This document shows, in pieces, positions 18,281 to 27,186 of a DNA stretch of 64,000 nt; position 1 is the first letter of the stretch, and each line of letters begins with the position of its first letter. The notes below the pieces were generated by a model. That model saw nothing but the letters and a program-made list of their open reading frames with translations. It was not told the DNA's origin and made no database searches. This DNA is from Mycobacterium paraffinicum (GTDB taxonomy: Bacteria; Actinomycetota; Actinomycetes; Mycobacteriales; Mycobacteriaceae). The translations under genes were made by a program, and so were the position numbers. The stretch covers positions 186,001 to 250,000 of the forward strand of contig NZ_MPNT01000001.1 of assembly GCF_001907675.1 (NCBI RefSeq). The letters run 5' to 3'.

Positions 18281-18916
18281 TCACTCCGCGGGGGAAAGGC
18301 CGATGCCGTCGAAGAAGATGGTCGCAAACATCTCGGCGATCTCCCGCGTCGTCATCGCCCCGCCAGGGTGGTACCACTGGTATGCCCAGTTGCAGGCCCC
18401 GAACATGGCCAGTGCGATCATCCGGGGGGGCAGGTCGCGTATCTCGCCGTTGGCGATTCCGCGCTCGATCTTGTCCTCGATAGCCGCGTAGTAATCCCGG
18501 TTTTTGGCCAGGATGGTGTTGCGCTGGTTGCGGGGCAGCTCGTCGAAGTTCTCGTAGAAGACGCGATGGTGGCCGTGGTGGCTGTCCAGGAGACCGAGAG
18601 CGTCGGCCATATCCTGCGTCAGCGACTCCCGAACCGTCCGCGCAGGGTCGTGCCTGGCCTGCTGCTTCTCGAGCAGGACGTCGATGAATTCCTCGTGGAT
18701 CGCGAACAAGATGTCGCTCTTGCTCTTGAAGTAGTGGTAAAGCGACGGTTTCCGCAGACCGGCCGCAGCAGCGATCTGGTCGACGTTCGTCGACAGGTAG
18801 CCCTTTTTGTAGAACACCTTGGCGGCCGCCTTGGCGATGTCGCGGCGCTTGCGGTCATAGCCTGTGGTGTCTGCCCCACCGGACGCAGCGGCCGCGGTAT
18901 TATTCCGGGGAGCCAT
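18281..18916 (-). CDS. TetR-family regulator, KstR2/FadR-like
   Basis: A 211-residue regulator. The N-terminal helix-turn-helix runs over about residues 25-70 (AAAKVFYKKGYLSTNVDQIA, then GLRKPSLYHYFKSKSD). The ligand domain ends with the pattern WAYQWYHPGGAMT, close to the WYRPGGPLT of KstR2, whose effector is a CoA thioester. The palindrome at 18955-18970 lies 39 bases upstream of the start, so autoregulation is likely. It is the only regulator in block I, in the middle of nine similar palindromes, and I infer that it controls them, released by an acyl-CoA intermediate. Confidence 0.9.
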   Translation of the reverse strand: MAPRNNTAAAASGGADTTGYDRKRRDIAKAAAKVFYKKGYLSTNVDQIAAAAGLRKPSLYHYFKSKSDILFAIHEEFIDVLLEKQQARHDPARTVRESLTQDMADALGLLDSHHGHHRVFYENFDELPRNQRNTILAKNRDYYAAIEDKIERGIANGEIRDLPPRMIALAMFGACNWAYQWYHPGGAMTTREIAEMFATIFFDGIGLSPAE

Positions 18917-18954
18917 CGGCGCAGGTTAACAGCCGGAATTGGGATGGTCAAGCC

Positions 18955-18970
18955 GACCGAATAGACGGTC
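18955..18970. promoter_or_regulatory. TetR-type operator (autoregulatory)
   Basis: GACCGAATAGACGGTC has perfect arms GACCG/CGGTC around six bases, 12 of 16 to the consensus. It sits in the 62-base gap between the TetR start at 18916 and the ALDH stop at 18979, which is the expected place for self-repression. Confidence 0.6.
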
Positions 18971-18978
18971 GAGGATTG

Positions 18979-20472
18979 TCATCCCGGCGCGTATCGATTT
19001 GGTCGCCCGTCGAGGATGACGGTCTTGGTTTCGAGGTACGGGTACAGGCCCTCGCGACCACCTTCGCGACCGATGCCCGACTGTTTGAAACCGCCGAACG
19101 CGATTCCGACGTCGGTACGGAACGCATTGTGTCCCACCGTACCCGACCGCAACTGCGCCGCCACAGATCGCGCCCTTTCCACGTCCTCGGTGAACACCGA
19201 CGCGTTGAGTCCGTAGATCGTGTCGTTGGCGATCCGCACGGCGTCGCGCTCGTCTGCCGCCGGGATGACGCTCAATACCGGGCCGAAGATCTCCTCGCGC
19301 GCGATCGTCGAGGCGTTGTCGACGTTGCCGAACACGGTAGGCTCGACAAAGTAGCCCCGCTCAAGACCAGCCGGTCGGCCGCCACCCGTCGCGAGGGTCG
19401 CGCCCTCGTCGATCCCGGTGCCCATCAGGCCGAGCACGCGCTCGAGCTGGCGATCGGAGGCCAGGGGTCCCATCTGAGATTCGGGATCGAAGGGATCGCC
19501 GACCCGCACTTCCGAGAAGATCGACGAGAGGGCGTCGACCATTTCGTCGTGGCGGTGTCGCGAGACGACGATGCGCGTCAGCGACGAGCACACCTGACCT
19601 GAAATCGAACATTCGGCCGACGCGATTGCCTGGGCCGCGCGCCCGAGATCGATGTCGTCCAGGACGACCGCCGCCGACTTGCCCCCTAGTTCGAGCGTGC
19701 AGCGCGCGATCCGCTCGCCGCAGATCGAGGCGATTCGTCGCCCCGCCGCCGTCGACCCGGTGAACGAGATCTTGTCGACATCCGGATTGCGCACCAGGAG
19801 CTCGGACACCTCGCGGTCCGCGGTCAGGACGTTGAGCACGCCGGGCGGCAGCCCGATGTCCTCGGCAATCTCGGCAAGCACGTAGCCCTCGCCGGGAGCC
19901 TCGGGTGACAACTTCAGTACCGCGGTGCAGCCGGCCAGCAGTGCGGGCGCCAGCTTGCTCGACATCAGCCCGAGCGGCGCGTTCCACGGCACGATCGCAC
20001 CGACGACTCCGACCGGCTCGCGGACGAGCAGACCGAATTCGCCCCCCGCGGTCGGCGTCATCTCCTCCTCGAACCGGAAGGTGTCGGCTAGCGAGGCGTA
20101 GAAGTCGAAACGCCAGGCGGCGCCCGCGGCGACCCCGCGGGCCATGCTGTGCAGCACTCCGGCCTCGCGGGGCCACAGGCCGCCGATCTCCTCGCTGCGC
20201 TCGCGTAACCCGGCGGCTATCGCGCGCAGATACCAGGCGCGCTCCTCGTGGGTCAGGCGCGGCCATGGCCCCGTGTCGAACGCCCGGCGAGCGGCCGCCA
20301 CGGCTCGTGCCATGTCGGCCGACTGCGCCTCGGCCACGGTGAACGCCGGCGTCTCGGTGGCGGAGTCGATCACGGTGATTGTCGCGTCGCCGGACGGCGC
20401 GACCCACTGCCCGTCGATGAAGAGCTTGTCGAGATGGCGCAGATTGATCGGCGGTCGATCGATCACGCTCAT
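18979..20472 (-). CDS. Aldehyde dehydrogenase
   Basis: A 497-residue ALDH superfamily enzyme with the substrate-channel segment VPWNAPLG, NAD-site FTGSTAAG, the general base in LELGGKSAA and the nucleophile Cys in SGQVCSS. It oxidises an aldehyde to an acid with NAD(P). It is last in the operon ThDP enzyme (21573), ketopantoate-reductase-like (20491), ALDH, with an 18-base gap before it. A sensible partner of the alcohol dehydrogenase at 9206 or of an aldehyde released by the ThDP enzyme (inference). Confidence 0.92.
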   Translation of the reverse strand: MSVIDRPPINLRHLDKLFIDGQWVAPSGDATITVIDSATETPAFTVAEAQSADMARAVAAARRAFDTGPWPRLTHEERAWYLRAIAAGLRERSEEIGGLWPREAGVLHSMARGVAAGAAWRFDFYASLADTFRFEEEMTPTAGGEFGLLVREPVGVVGAIVPWNAPLGLMSSKLAPALLAGCTAVLKLSPEAPGEGYVLAEIAEDIGLPPGVLNVLTADREVSELLVRNPDVDKISFTGSTAAGRRIASICGERIARCTLELGGKSAAVVLDDIDLGRAAQAIASAECSISGQVCSSLTRIVVSRHRHDEMVDALSSIFSEVRVGDPFDPESQMGPLASDRQLERVLGLMGTGIDEGATLATGGGRPAGLERGYFVEPTVFGNVDNASTIAREEIFGPVLSVIPAADERDAVRIANDTIYGLNASVFTEDVERARSVAAQLRSGTVGHNAFRTDVGIAFGGFKQSGIGREGGREGLYPYLETKTVILDGRPNRYAPG

Positions 20473-20490
20473 GGCGTCGGCCCCATCCGG

Positions 20491-21570
20491 TCAGCCTCCG
20501 TTCCTCAGCCGGGCGACCAACGCGGCCAGCGCCTCAATCGCCGAGCCGCTGTCACCGGGCCGGTGCTCGGTACCTTCGATCCGTTTGACGGCCTCGATCA
20601 GCGCCGCGCTCACCCTCGTCTCGAGCCCTAACGCCGCGCCCTTGGCGACGACGACGCCGTTGAGAAAATCGATCTCAGTCGGCCGGCCCTTCGCAACGTC
20701 TTGAGCCATGGACGGAATCACTTTCGCGAAGCGAAGATACTCCGCGCGGACCTTGGCCGCCGCGCGCTCATAGCTCCCCGGATCATCGAAGCCCCGCTCG
20801 AAGTCGGTCACGCTGGCGCCATAGAGATCGGCCTCGATCAACGTCACGCCGAGGGCGCGCGCGACGCCCACGCCCTCGACGCCGAGCGCCACGATGATGC
20901 TCAGCATGTCGTCGTCACCGACGGCGGTTCCGACGTCGGCGCCGGCCAGCGCGCACACCCCGTTGATCATCCCGTTGCGGATGACCTTGGTCCACAACTC
21001 GCCGTAGATGTTGTCGCTGACTTCGACCGCCACGGCCGTGCGGAGTCGCTGTGCGACGTCGTGCAGAACTTGCCGCCGTTGCCCATCGCCGCCGCCCAAG
21101 TCGCCGATCACCATCTTGCCGTCGGTACGCCGCTGACGGGCCCTGCCCGGCGCCACCAGTTGGCCGTCGAACAGGCAGATCGCGCCGACCGTGCGTTCGA
21201 CTCCGATCAGGTCGGCGATCGTATCCTCGTTGAGCCCGTTCTGCGCCGACACCACCTGAGTGTCGGACCCGATCAACGGCTCGAGAATTTTGACCGTGTC
21301 CGCGGTCTGATAGGACTTGACGGCCAGGATCACCACGCGCGGAGCCGGTAGCCCCGCGCCCGCCAGCCGATCCAGGGCGACCACAGGCGCCGGCACGACG
21401 ACCGTCTCGTCCGCATACTCCACCGCCAAGCCGCGGTCTCGGATCGCGGCGACATTCTCTTCCCATCCGTCGACGAGCAACACGCCGCCTCCGCGGGCCA
21501 GGCGACCCGCGAGAGTGGCGCCGATGCCGCCGATCCCGACGACCCAGACGCTCGGATCAGCTTGGGACAT
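20491..21570 (-). CDS. Ketopantoate reductase-like (PanE/ApbA) dehydrogenase
   Basis: A 359-residue protein with the N-terminal Rossmann motif VVGIGGIGATLAGRL, the LAVKSYQT segment and an AQNGLNED loop, followed by the all-helical ApbA C-domain (WTKVIRNGMIN). True PanE makes pantoate, but this copy is embedded between a ThDP enzyme and an ALDH under a catabolic operator. A 2-keto or beta-hydroxy acid oxidoreductase role is therefore more likely than vitamin synthesis. It follows the ThDP gene with only two bases between stop and start. Confidence 0.83.
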   Translation of the reverse strand: MSQADPSVWVVGIGGIGATLAGRLARGGGVLLVDGWEENVAAIRDRGLAVEYADETVVVPAPVVALDRLAGAGLPAPRVVILAVKSYQTADTVKILEPLIGSDTQVVSAQNGLNEDTIADLIGVERTVGAICLFDGQLVAPGRARQRRTDGKMVIGDLGGGDGQRRQVLHDVAQRLRTAVAVEVSDNIYGELWTKVIRNGMINGVCALAGADVGTAVGDDDMLSIIVALGVEGVGVARALGVTLIEADLYGASVTDFERGFDDPGSYERAAAKVRAEYLRFAKVIPSMAQDVAKGRPTEIDFLNGVVVAKGAALGLETRVSAALIEAVKRIEGTEHRPGDSGSAIEALAALVARLRNGG

Positions 21571-21572
21571 GA

Positions 21573-23351
21573 CTACGACGCGGTGACGCGGGCGCCGTTA
21601 CGCCCGGAGTCGGTGGATGCGGCCTGAGCGGCAGCCGTTCGCTTTTTCCACACCTCGATGCGGGAGCGCAACCGGTACGGCAGCGCCATCGGATCGATCT
21701 TGGCCGCGATGACCGTCGACGAGTTGCGTTTGAGGGCATCGCGCAAAGACGCGCCGAGCTCGGCCACCGACGTGACGTTCTCGCCGTGCAGCCCGAACGC
21801 CGTCGCCACCGCGGCGAAGTCCGGGTTGAACAGGGCACAGTCGGACTCCCGCCCGCCGAAAACGTATTCCTGGTAGATGCGATCGGCATTGAAGAAGCCG
21901 TCATCGAAGACGACCACGATGAGCTTGATCTCGTTGTGGCACAGGCTCGCCAGCTCGCCGAGCTGGAACAGCAGGCCGCCGTCCCCCTGCACGACGACCA
22001 CCTCGCGCTCGGGTGCGGCGAGCTTGGCGCCCATCCCGGCGCACAGTGCGGAACCGGTCTCCTTGAAGACGTCGGACTGCAGCATCCCGGAACTCGCCAG
22101 GACGGGAAAGCTTTCCTCGCTGAGCCAGTTGCCCGTCGCAGAGCCGTCGGTGCAGACCAGGACGTCTGCCGGGAGCGCCGCGCGCAGCGCGCTCACGACG
22201 TCGCCGGGATGCATGCCGCGACCCGCGTCAACGTAATCGGCACGATCGGCCGCGATGGCCGCGAGGCCGCTTTCCCTGGCCCGTGTGACGCGTGCAGATC
22301 CCCAGTCGTCGCCCGGCGCGGCCCGGCCCGCCAGGGCGGTGACGAGGTGGGCAAGCGACGCGGCGAGGTCACCGGAGACCCCGACGGCGGCCGGGTAGTT
22401 GAGGTTGAAGACGCCGGGCTCGTCGTTGAGGTGCACGAGCGATTGCGGCACCGGCATCGTCCACGACACCGTCGACCACTCCGGGAAGGCCGTTCCCACC
22501 GCGACGCATACGTCGGCCTCCGCGAGCACTTCTGGCATCGCCCGAAACGACGCCGTTCCCATCGCGAGCGGATGATTCTCGGGAAAGACACCGCGGGCCA
22601 TCTCGTCGGTGACGACCGGCGCGCCGAGCACCTCCGCAAGCTCCCGCAGCGCCGCCCGGGCGCCCGCGAAGTGGACTCTGTCGCCGGCCCAGATGATCGG
22701 TCGCCGCGCCGTCTGCAGCAGGGCCCGCGCCGCGTCTAGATCGGTCGTCGCCGGCTGCGCGACGCCCTCGGGTACGTCCGGCAGCTCGAACCCATCGATG
22801 CGCGTCACCAGGAAACTCGAGGGGAACAGCAGCTGTACGGGGCCTTGGCGAGGGGTCAGCGACAGGTCGATCGCGCGGGCGAGGCCGGGGCCGAGGTCCT
22901 CGGGTGCGACGACTTCGACCACGCCCTTGACGGTCGGAGCGAACAATGCGCCCAGGTCGGCGTCGTGCAGGACGCCACGGCCGAGCAATTCGGAGGGCAC
23001 CTGCGGCGTCGCGACCACGAGTGGGATCCCGTCAGCCTGCGCCGACGCGACCCCGGTCAGCATGTTGGTGGCACCCGGTCCAGGTACGGCGAGGCATACC
23101 GCCGGGCGGCCGGTGACTTTCGCGTAGCCCACCGCGCCGTACGCGGCGGCCTGTTCGTGGCGGATGAAGATCGCGCGCGGGCCGCCGGGGTTCTCGGCCA
23201 TCTTGCGCAGCAGCGAGAGCGTTTGCGTCCCAGGGAGGTTGAAGAGGAATGGCACGTCGCGCGCGGCGAGCGCAGCGGCGAAGCCATCATCTCCTGACAA
23301 TGGCGTCTCGGGTGGTGATTCGACCGACCGGTCTGTCGACATGAGTTCCAT
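21573..23351 (-). CDS. Thiamine diphosphate-dependent enzyme (acetolactate synthase/lyase-like)
   Basis: A 592-residue three-domain ThDP enzyme. The cofactor-activating Glu is in RHEQAAAYGAVGYAK near residue 70, the central domain has IWAGDRVHFAGA, and the C-terminal ThDP/Mg site starts with GDGGLLFQ and continues as VFDDGFFNADR, so the usual second-half NN is DD. Relatives make or cleave 2-hydroxy or 2-keto acids (acetolactate synthase, benzoylformate decarboxylase, 2-hydroxyacyl-CoA lyase). The longest frame starts at 23351, but an operator copy (23322-23337) lies inside it. A TTG at about 23300 (LSGDDGFAAAL) would place the operator upstream of the gene. Confidence 0.85.
   Translation of the reverse strand: MELMSTDRSVESPPETPLSGDDGFAAALAARDVPFLFNLPGTQTLSLLRKMAENPGGPRAIFIRHEQAAAYGAVGYAKVTGRPAVCLAVPGPGATNMLTGVASAQADGIPLVVATPQVPSELLGRGVLHDADLGALFAPTVKGVVEVVAPEDLGPGLARAIDLSLTPRQGPVQLLFPSSFLVTRIDGFELPDVPEGVAQPATTDLDAARALLQTARRPIIWAGDRVHFAGARAALRELAEVLGAPVVTDEMARGVFPENHPLAMGTASFRAMPEVLAEADVCVAVGTAFPEWSTVSWTMPVPQSLVHLNDEPGVFNLNYPAAVGVSGDLAASLAHLVTALAGRAAPGDDWGSARVTRARESGLAAIAADRADYVDAGRGMHPGDVVSALRAALPADVLVCTDGSATGNWLSEESFPVLASSGMLQSDVFKETGSALCAGMGAKLAAPEREVVVVQGDGGLLFQLGELASLCHNEIKLIVVVFDDGFFNADRIYQEYVFGGRESDCALFNPDFAAVATAFGLHGENVTSVAELGASLRDALKRNSSTVIAAKIDPMALPYRLRSRIEVWKKRTAAAQAASTDSGRNGARVTAS
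23322..23337. promoter_or_regulatory. Operator copy at the 5' end of the ThDP gene
   Basis: GACCGACCGGTCTGTC matches the perfect palindrome at 40678 in 15 of 16 positions. It lies within the first codons of the longest ThDP frame, so either the real start is downstream or the repressor binds inside the coding start. Confidence 0.65.
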
Positions 23352-23543
23352 TCAAGCTGTCTACGTACGCGCCCGTCAAGCCGACGCCGGTTCCCCGGAT
23401 CGGCCGGTGAGTTGTTTGTTTTCGCGCACTACCAGGCGGCGCGCGATTGCCCGGCCGACGCCGCCACCGGGCCATGCCGGCTTCCGAAGCGCCGCAGCGG
23501 TTCTGCCATGAAATGACGGCGGAGGGAGAACCGCCGACGCGAG

Positions 23544-24128
23544 TCAGTGCTCTTCGGACCACCACTGCGTTCGATACAGCAGGTCCCAGACGTGATCGGT
23601 TACGTTGAGCGAAGCGAGGCTGAGGCCAGCGTCCTCGGAAACGAGCAGCCGGGTCACACTCGCATAGTCCGGCTGAACGCTGAACAATTGCTCGGTCTTC
23701 AGCACGGTGTGCACCATGACGTTGATCACGCCGCTGTGGGTGAACACCGCCACCGTCTGATCGTGCTCACCCGCTGCGATCACGTCGTCGACGGCCGCCT
23801 TGACCCGATCGACGAACTTTTTTGCAGGCGCGTCGCCCGGCAGCTGCCGATCAGCCGCCTGTTCAACCGACCTAGTATTCGCCAATCCATAGTCGTACTC
23901 GGCGAACCGCTCGTCGATGTCGATCGACATGCCAAGCTGGTCAGCCACGGGTGCTGCCGTCTGCACCGCTTGCAGCTGTGGGCTGCTCACGATCCGCGCA
24001 AGAGAAAACTTGCTCAGCGCGTCGGGCAAGCGTCGCGTCTGCTCGTTGCCGTCATACGAGAGATTGGGTTCTGACCCCGCGCCGGCGCCGCTCTGCGGTT
24101 TCGCGTTTCTGATCAGGAGTAGTTGCAT
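23544..24128 (-). CDS. Histidine phosphatase (phosphoglycerate mutase) family, His replaced by Asn
   Basis: A 194-residue protein of the branch 1 histidine phosphatase fold. The landmarks are IVSSPQLQAVQTA (the S-S-P-x2-R/Q-A-x-QT helix), a YDYG segment, and FTHSGVINV carrying the second catalytic His. The first motif, normally LIRHG or LIRHA, reads LLIRNAKP; the codon is AAC, so the phospho-accepting His is replaced by Asn. Phosphatase activity is doubtful; binding or regulation is possible. ATG 24128 is preferred to TTG 24140. It stands alone between the ThDP operon and the SDR at 24253. Confidence 0.78.
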   Translation of the reverse strand: MQLLLIRNAKPQSGAGAGSEPNLSYDGNEQTRRLPDALSKFSLARIVSSPQLQAVQTAAPVADQLGMSIDIDERFAEYDYGLANTRSVEQAADRQLPGDAPAKKFVDRVKAAVDDVIAAGEHDQTVAVFTHSGVINVMVHTVLKTEQLFSVQPDYASVTRLLVSEDAGLSLASLNVTDHVWDLLYRTQWWSEEH

Positions 24129-24252
24129 GAATGCCGCCAAACGGTTGCGTGAAATGCCTTGCAGGAGGGGCTATTTAGCCCCATGCGCCTGATGCCGATG
24201 TCCGCCAACCTGCCGCCGCCGGGGACTGCGGACGGCTGGGCAACCGAAGACA

Positions 24253-25167
24253 CTAGTGCGCCAGCATGACGGGCGGAAGTGCCTCGGGACCGACCATGCC
24301 GACGTTGCGCGAGAACGCCTCCTCGATCAGGTCGAACGCCTTCGGAAGGTCCCACGACCCGAGGGTGGAGATGCGGCTGACCAGATGCGGTTGGTCGTAC
24401 AGGCCGATGTGATATCCGCCTGAGAGCAGCACCTGGCCGTTGCACCAGTCCGACCGCTCGCTGGCCAGGTAGGCAACCGCGGGCGCGACGTTCTCCGGCG
24501 CCCGCCACCCGAGGTCGTGATGCCCGGACTGGTCCTCGGGTATCACGTCGGTCATCCTCGTGCTCGCCCAAGGACTGATCGCGTTGGTCGTGACGCCGTA
24601 GCGGCTCAACGCGTTGGCGCAGGAGTAGGTCAGCCCGACGATTCCGTACTTGGCCGCCGCATAGTTCGGCTGGGTGGGCGCCCCGTGCATGCCCGACGCC
24701 GAAGTGAAATTGATGATGCGGTGGTGGGCGGTCTCGTCGCGGAGTCCCCGCCAGTAGGCGCTGGCGTGGCGGATGGTGTTGAACGTGCCCGTGAGATGCA
24801 CGTTGACGACCGCGTCCCAGTCCTCGGGGTCGAGGTTGAAGATCATCTTGTCCCGCAGGATGCCGGCGACGTTGATGAGCACGTCGAGCCGACCGTAGGT
24901 GTCGATGGCCTGCTGGATCAGTTCCCCCGCCGAATCGTGGTCGGCAACGTCGGACCCGTTCACGACGGCCCGGCCGCCGGCGGCGACGATCTCATCGACG
25001 ACCTTGCTCGCGGGTGTCGGGTCGGCGCCTTCACCGTCGACTGCCGCACCGAGGTCGTTGACGACGACCGACGCACCCTCGCGGCCGGCGAGGCGGGCGA
25101 TGCCCGCCCCGATTCCGCGACCGGCCCCGGTCACGACGATCACCCGATCCTGCAGCATCCCGCCCAC
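24253..25167 (-). CDS. SDR family oxidoreductase (HSD17B4-type)
   Basis: A 304-residue SDR with TGAGRGIGAG, a NDLGAAVDGEG segment, NVAGILRDKMIFNL and a YAAAKYG active site. This pattern is that of 3-hydroxyacyl-CoA dehydrogenases related to the SDR domain of the peroxisomal multifunctional enzyme HSD17B4. GTG 25167 is chosen because AAGGAG lies seven bases ahead; the frame stays open to 25323 but that would overlap the esterase and the operator. The perfect palindrome at 25262 stands 95 bases upstream. Likely role: oxidation of a 3-hydroxyacyl-CoA. Confidence 0.87.
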   Translation of the reverse strand: MGGMLQDRVIVVTGAGRGIGAGIARLAGREGASVVVNDLGAAVDGEGADPTPASKVVDEIVAAGGRAVVNGSDVADHDSAGELIQQAIDTYGRLDVLINVAGILRDKMIFNLDPEDWDAVVNVHLTGTFNTIRHASAYWRGLRDETAHHRIINFTSASGMHGAPTQPNYAAAKYGIVGLTYSCANALSRYGVTTNAISPWASTRMTDVIPEDQSGHHDLGWRAPENVAPAVAYLASERSDWCNGQVLLSGGYHIGLYDQPHLVSRISTLGSWDLPKAFDLIEEAFSRNVGMVGPEALPPVMLAH

Positions 25168-25261
25168 GCTTACGCTCCTTTGTGATGGCCACTCGCTAAT
25201 GCCCGTCAGCCCGCGCCCGACGAATGCCGCTGTCCGTGGCCGATTCGACGACTCTACCTTC

Positions 25262-25277
25262 CCGACCGATCGGTCGG
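25262..25277. promoter_or_regulatory. Perfect palindrome ahead of the SDR gene
   Basis: CCGACCGATCGGTCGG is a perfect 16-bp palindrome between the stop of the esterase (25304) and the SDR start (25167). Its arms are those of the block I operator with a slightly shifted centre, and a shifted alignment gives 13 of 16 to the consensus. Confidence 0.65.
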
Positions 25278-25303
25278 ATGGTAGCCGCTGCTGCGGGCGG
25301 GAA

Positions 25304-26242
25304 TCAAGGAAGGGCCGCGGCATCGGCGCCGAACCGCTCGCGCAGTAGGTCGCCGAGTTCGGCGACCGCTGCGTCGGCAGTCGGCAGGAAGTTCACCATC
25401 GTCAGAAACCCGTGGGCCTGATCGTCGTAATGGCGCCGGATCACCGGGACGCCGGCCTGCTGTAGTCGCTGCCCATAGGCGAGCACTTCGTCGCGGAGTG
25501 GGTCGTGGGCGGGAATGATCAGGTACGTCGGTGGCATGCCCGACAGGTTCTCGGTACGCAGCGGCGACGCGTCAGGCCGGACGCGGTCCGCGGCCGACGG
25601 CGCGTAAAGGTCCCAGTACCAAGCCATGTCGTTGCGACCCATCAGCGGGTTGTCGGCTTGCTCGCGGTAGGAGTCGGTGTCTAAGTCGTGGTCGACGACC
25701 GGGTAGGCGAGCACCTGCATCGCGATCCTCGGAGCACCCTCGTCTCGGGCAAGGCGCGCGCACACGGTCGCCAGGTTGCCGCCTGCGCTGTCTCCGCAGA
25801 CCACGAGGGGCCCTTCGAGTTCTTCGGCGGCCACCCAGCCCAGCGTGGCATGGGCGTCCTGGACGGCACTCGGAAAGGGGTGTTCCGGGGCGAGCCGGTA
25901 CTCGAGACTGACGACTTTGCAACCGGATTTGGCGGCCAGCATGCGGGCGAAGGCGTCGAACATGTCGAGCGTCCCGACGACCCATCCGCCGCCGTGGAGA
26001 TAAAGGATCGTGGCATGAGGGCGGGCGGGGCGGTAAATGCGCGCCGGAAGGTCCCCTGCGGGGCCGGGGACGCAGACGTCGCGGACCTCCTCGACGTCCG
26101 GGCCGGGGCCCAGCATTGTGGGGAGATTGGCCGCTCGCTCGCGGCGCTGCGCGGGCGTGCAATGCGGTGCCGGCGGCGCGCCCGCGGACAGGAACATGTC
26201 GATCAACTCCTGGGAACGCGGATGCAGCGGCATGGAGGGCAC
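25304..26242 (-). CDS. Alpha/beta hydrolase of the HSL (LipN-like) family
   Basis: A 312-residue carboxylesterase. It shows the oxyanion motif YLHGGGW, the nucleophile elbow GDSAGGN, the acid in IPAHDPLRDE and the His in DQAHGF, all at the spacing of hormone-sensitive-lipase-type esterases. Mycobacterial members hydrolyse short and medium acyl esters. GTG 26242 or ATG 26233 could start it. It is divergent from the thioesterase genes with one operator between. Together with the Baeyer-Villiger enzyme at 7368 it could complete a ketone-to-ester-to-acid-plus-alcohol route (inference). Confidence 0.9.
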   Translation of the reverse strand: MPSMPLHPRSQELIDMFLSAGAPPAPHCTPAQRRERAANLPTMLGPGPDVEEVRDVCVPGPAGDLPARIYRPARPHATILYLHGGGWVVGTLDMFDAFARMLAAKSGCKVVSLEYRLAPEHPFPSAVQDAHATLGWVAAEELEGPLVVCGDSAGGNLATVCARLARDEGAPRIAMQVLAYPVVDHDLDTDSYREQADNPLMGRNDMAWYWDLYAPSAADRVRPDASPLRTENLSGMPPTYLIIPAHDPLRDEVLAYGQRLQQAGVPVIRRHYDDQAHGFLTMVNFLPTADAAVAELGDLLRERFGADAAALP

Positions 26243-26262
26243 GCGACGATATTACCGGGATA

Positions 26263-26280
26263 CCGACTGACCGGTCGGAC
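26263..26280. promoter_or_regulatory. TetR-type operator between esterase and thioesterase genes
   Basis: GACTGACCGGTCGGAC (26265-26280) matches the consensus at 14 of 16 positions and overlaps CCGAC-N6-GTCGG at 26263-26278. It is 20 bases from the esterase start and about 100 from the thioesterase start, so it can serve both divergent genes. Confidence 0.65.
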
Positions 26281-26376
26281 GATCGGGCCCGGCTGTGTAG
26301 TCTATCCGTCGGTACGGACGATGAGCGGTCAATGACGTCGAAGATCCGCGCCGCAGATTCTCCCGAGGAAGAATTG

Positions 26377-27186
26377 ATGGACTCAGAGCGCGCCATTTTC
26401 ACCCAGACCGACGCTGATCGTTTCGTTCCGATCAACCGCGTTGAGACTCGGAGTCGTTGGTCCGACGATCATCTCCAGGGGGGCGCCATTATTGGGCTGG
26501 CGGCTGTTGCTCTGGAATCACGTTTCGGATTGCCAGATTTCACACCGGCCCGGCTGACGGTCGACCTATTCAAGTCGGCTCGGACGGTACCGACCACCGC
26601 CAGGGTTGAGCTGGTTCGCGACGGTCGAAGGATACGGAACTCGGTGTGCATCGTCGAACAGGACGGCGTCGCGGTCGCGCGTGCCGTGCTGGTCCAATAC
26701 CGCCGTAGCGACCCACCATACGGTGAAGAGTGGGTCTCCGAGCCGCCAGTCGTGCCGCCCCTAAACGATGATGATTCGTTCGTACAGATATACAGCGCGA
26801 ACGTCGGTTGGACGTCGTCCGTTTCCGATCACCAGAATGCCAGGCGCAAACGTGTCGCCGTTCGAGGCGTCAATGTCGTTGCGGGTCAGGAGAATACACC
26901 TTTCGTGCGGACAGCGGCAGCCGTAGATGCCACCAGTCTGGTCACCAATCTCGGCACTGCGGGCCTGGGTTACATCAACGGCGACGTCACTCTCGCCCTT
27001 GCGCGCCTCCCCCGAGGCGAGTGGATCTTCATGCAGGCCGACACGCATTGGGCATCCGATGGCATCGCGGTCGGATCTGCGACGCTGTTGGACGATACCG
27101 GGCCGTTCGGCTCTGGTCTCGTGACGGCCCTGAGCAACCGAAGCGCTCAGATTGACTTCGCCAGCACGCCTTCAGACAATTCGTGA
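26377..27186 (+). CDS. Acyl-CoA thioesterase-like double-hotdog protein, copy 1
   Basis: A 269-residue protein of the TesB-like thioesterase group (4HBT_3 type): WSDDHLQGGAIIGLAA, LPDFTPARLTVDLFK, then a C-terminal half with DATSLVTNLG and WIFMQADTHWASDGIAVG. Such proteins hydrolyse acyl-CoA thioesters, though some mycobacterial copies lack proven activity. ATG 26377 is chosen because GAGGAA lies six bases ahead, exactly as in copy 2, although the frame is open to 26116 and includes ATG 26332. Codon use and local composition are less GC-rich than the neighbours. Confidence 0.82.
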   Translation: MDSERAIFTQTDADRFVPINRVETRSRWSDDHLQGGAIIGLAAVALESRFGLPDFTPARLTVDLFKSARTVPTTARVELVRDGRRIRNSVCIVEQDGVAVARAVLVQYRRSDPPYGEEWVSEPPVVPPLNDDDSFVQIYSANVGWTSSVSDHQNARRKRVAVRGVNVVAGQENTPFVRTAAAVDATSLVTNLGTAGLGYINGDVTLALARLPRGEWIFMQADTHWASDGIAVGSATLLDDTGPFGSGLVTALSNRSAQIDFASTPSDNS

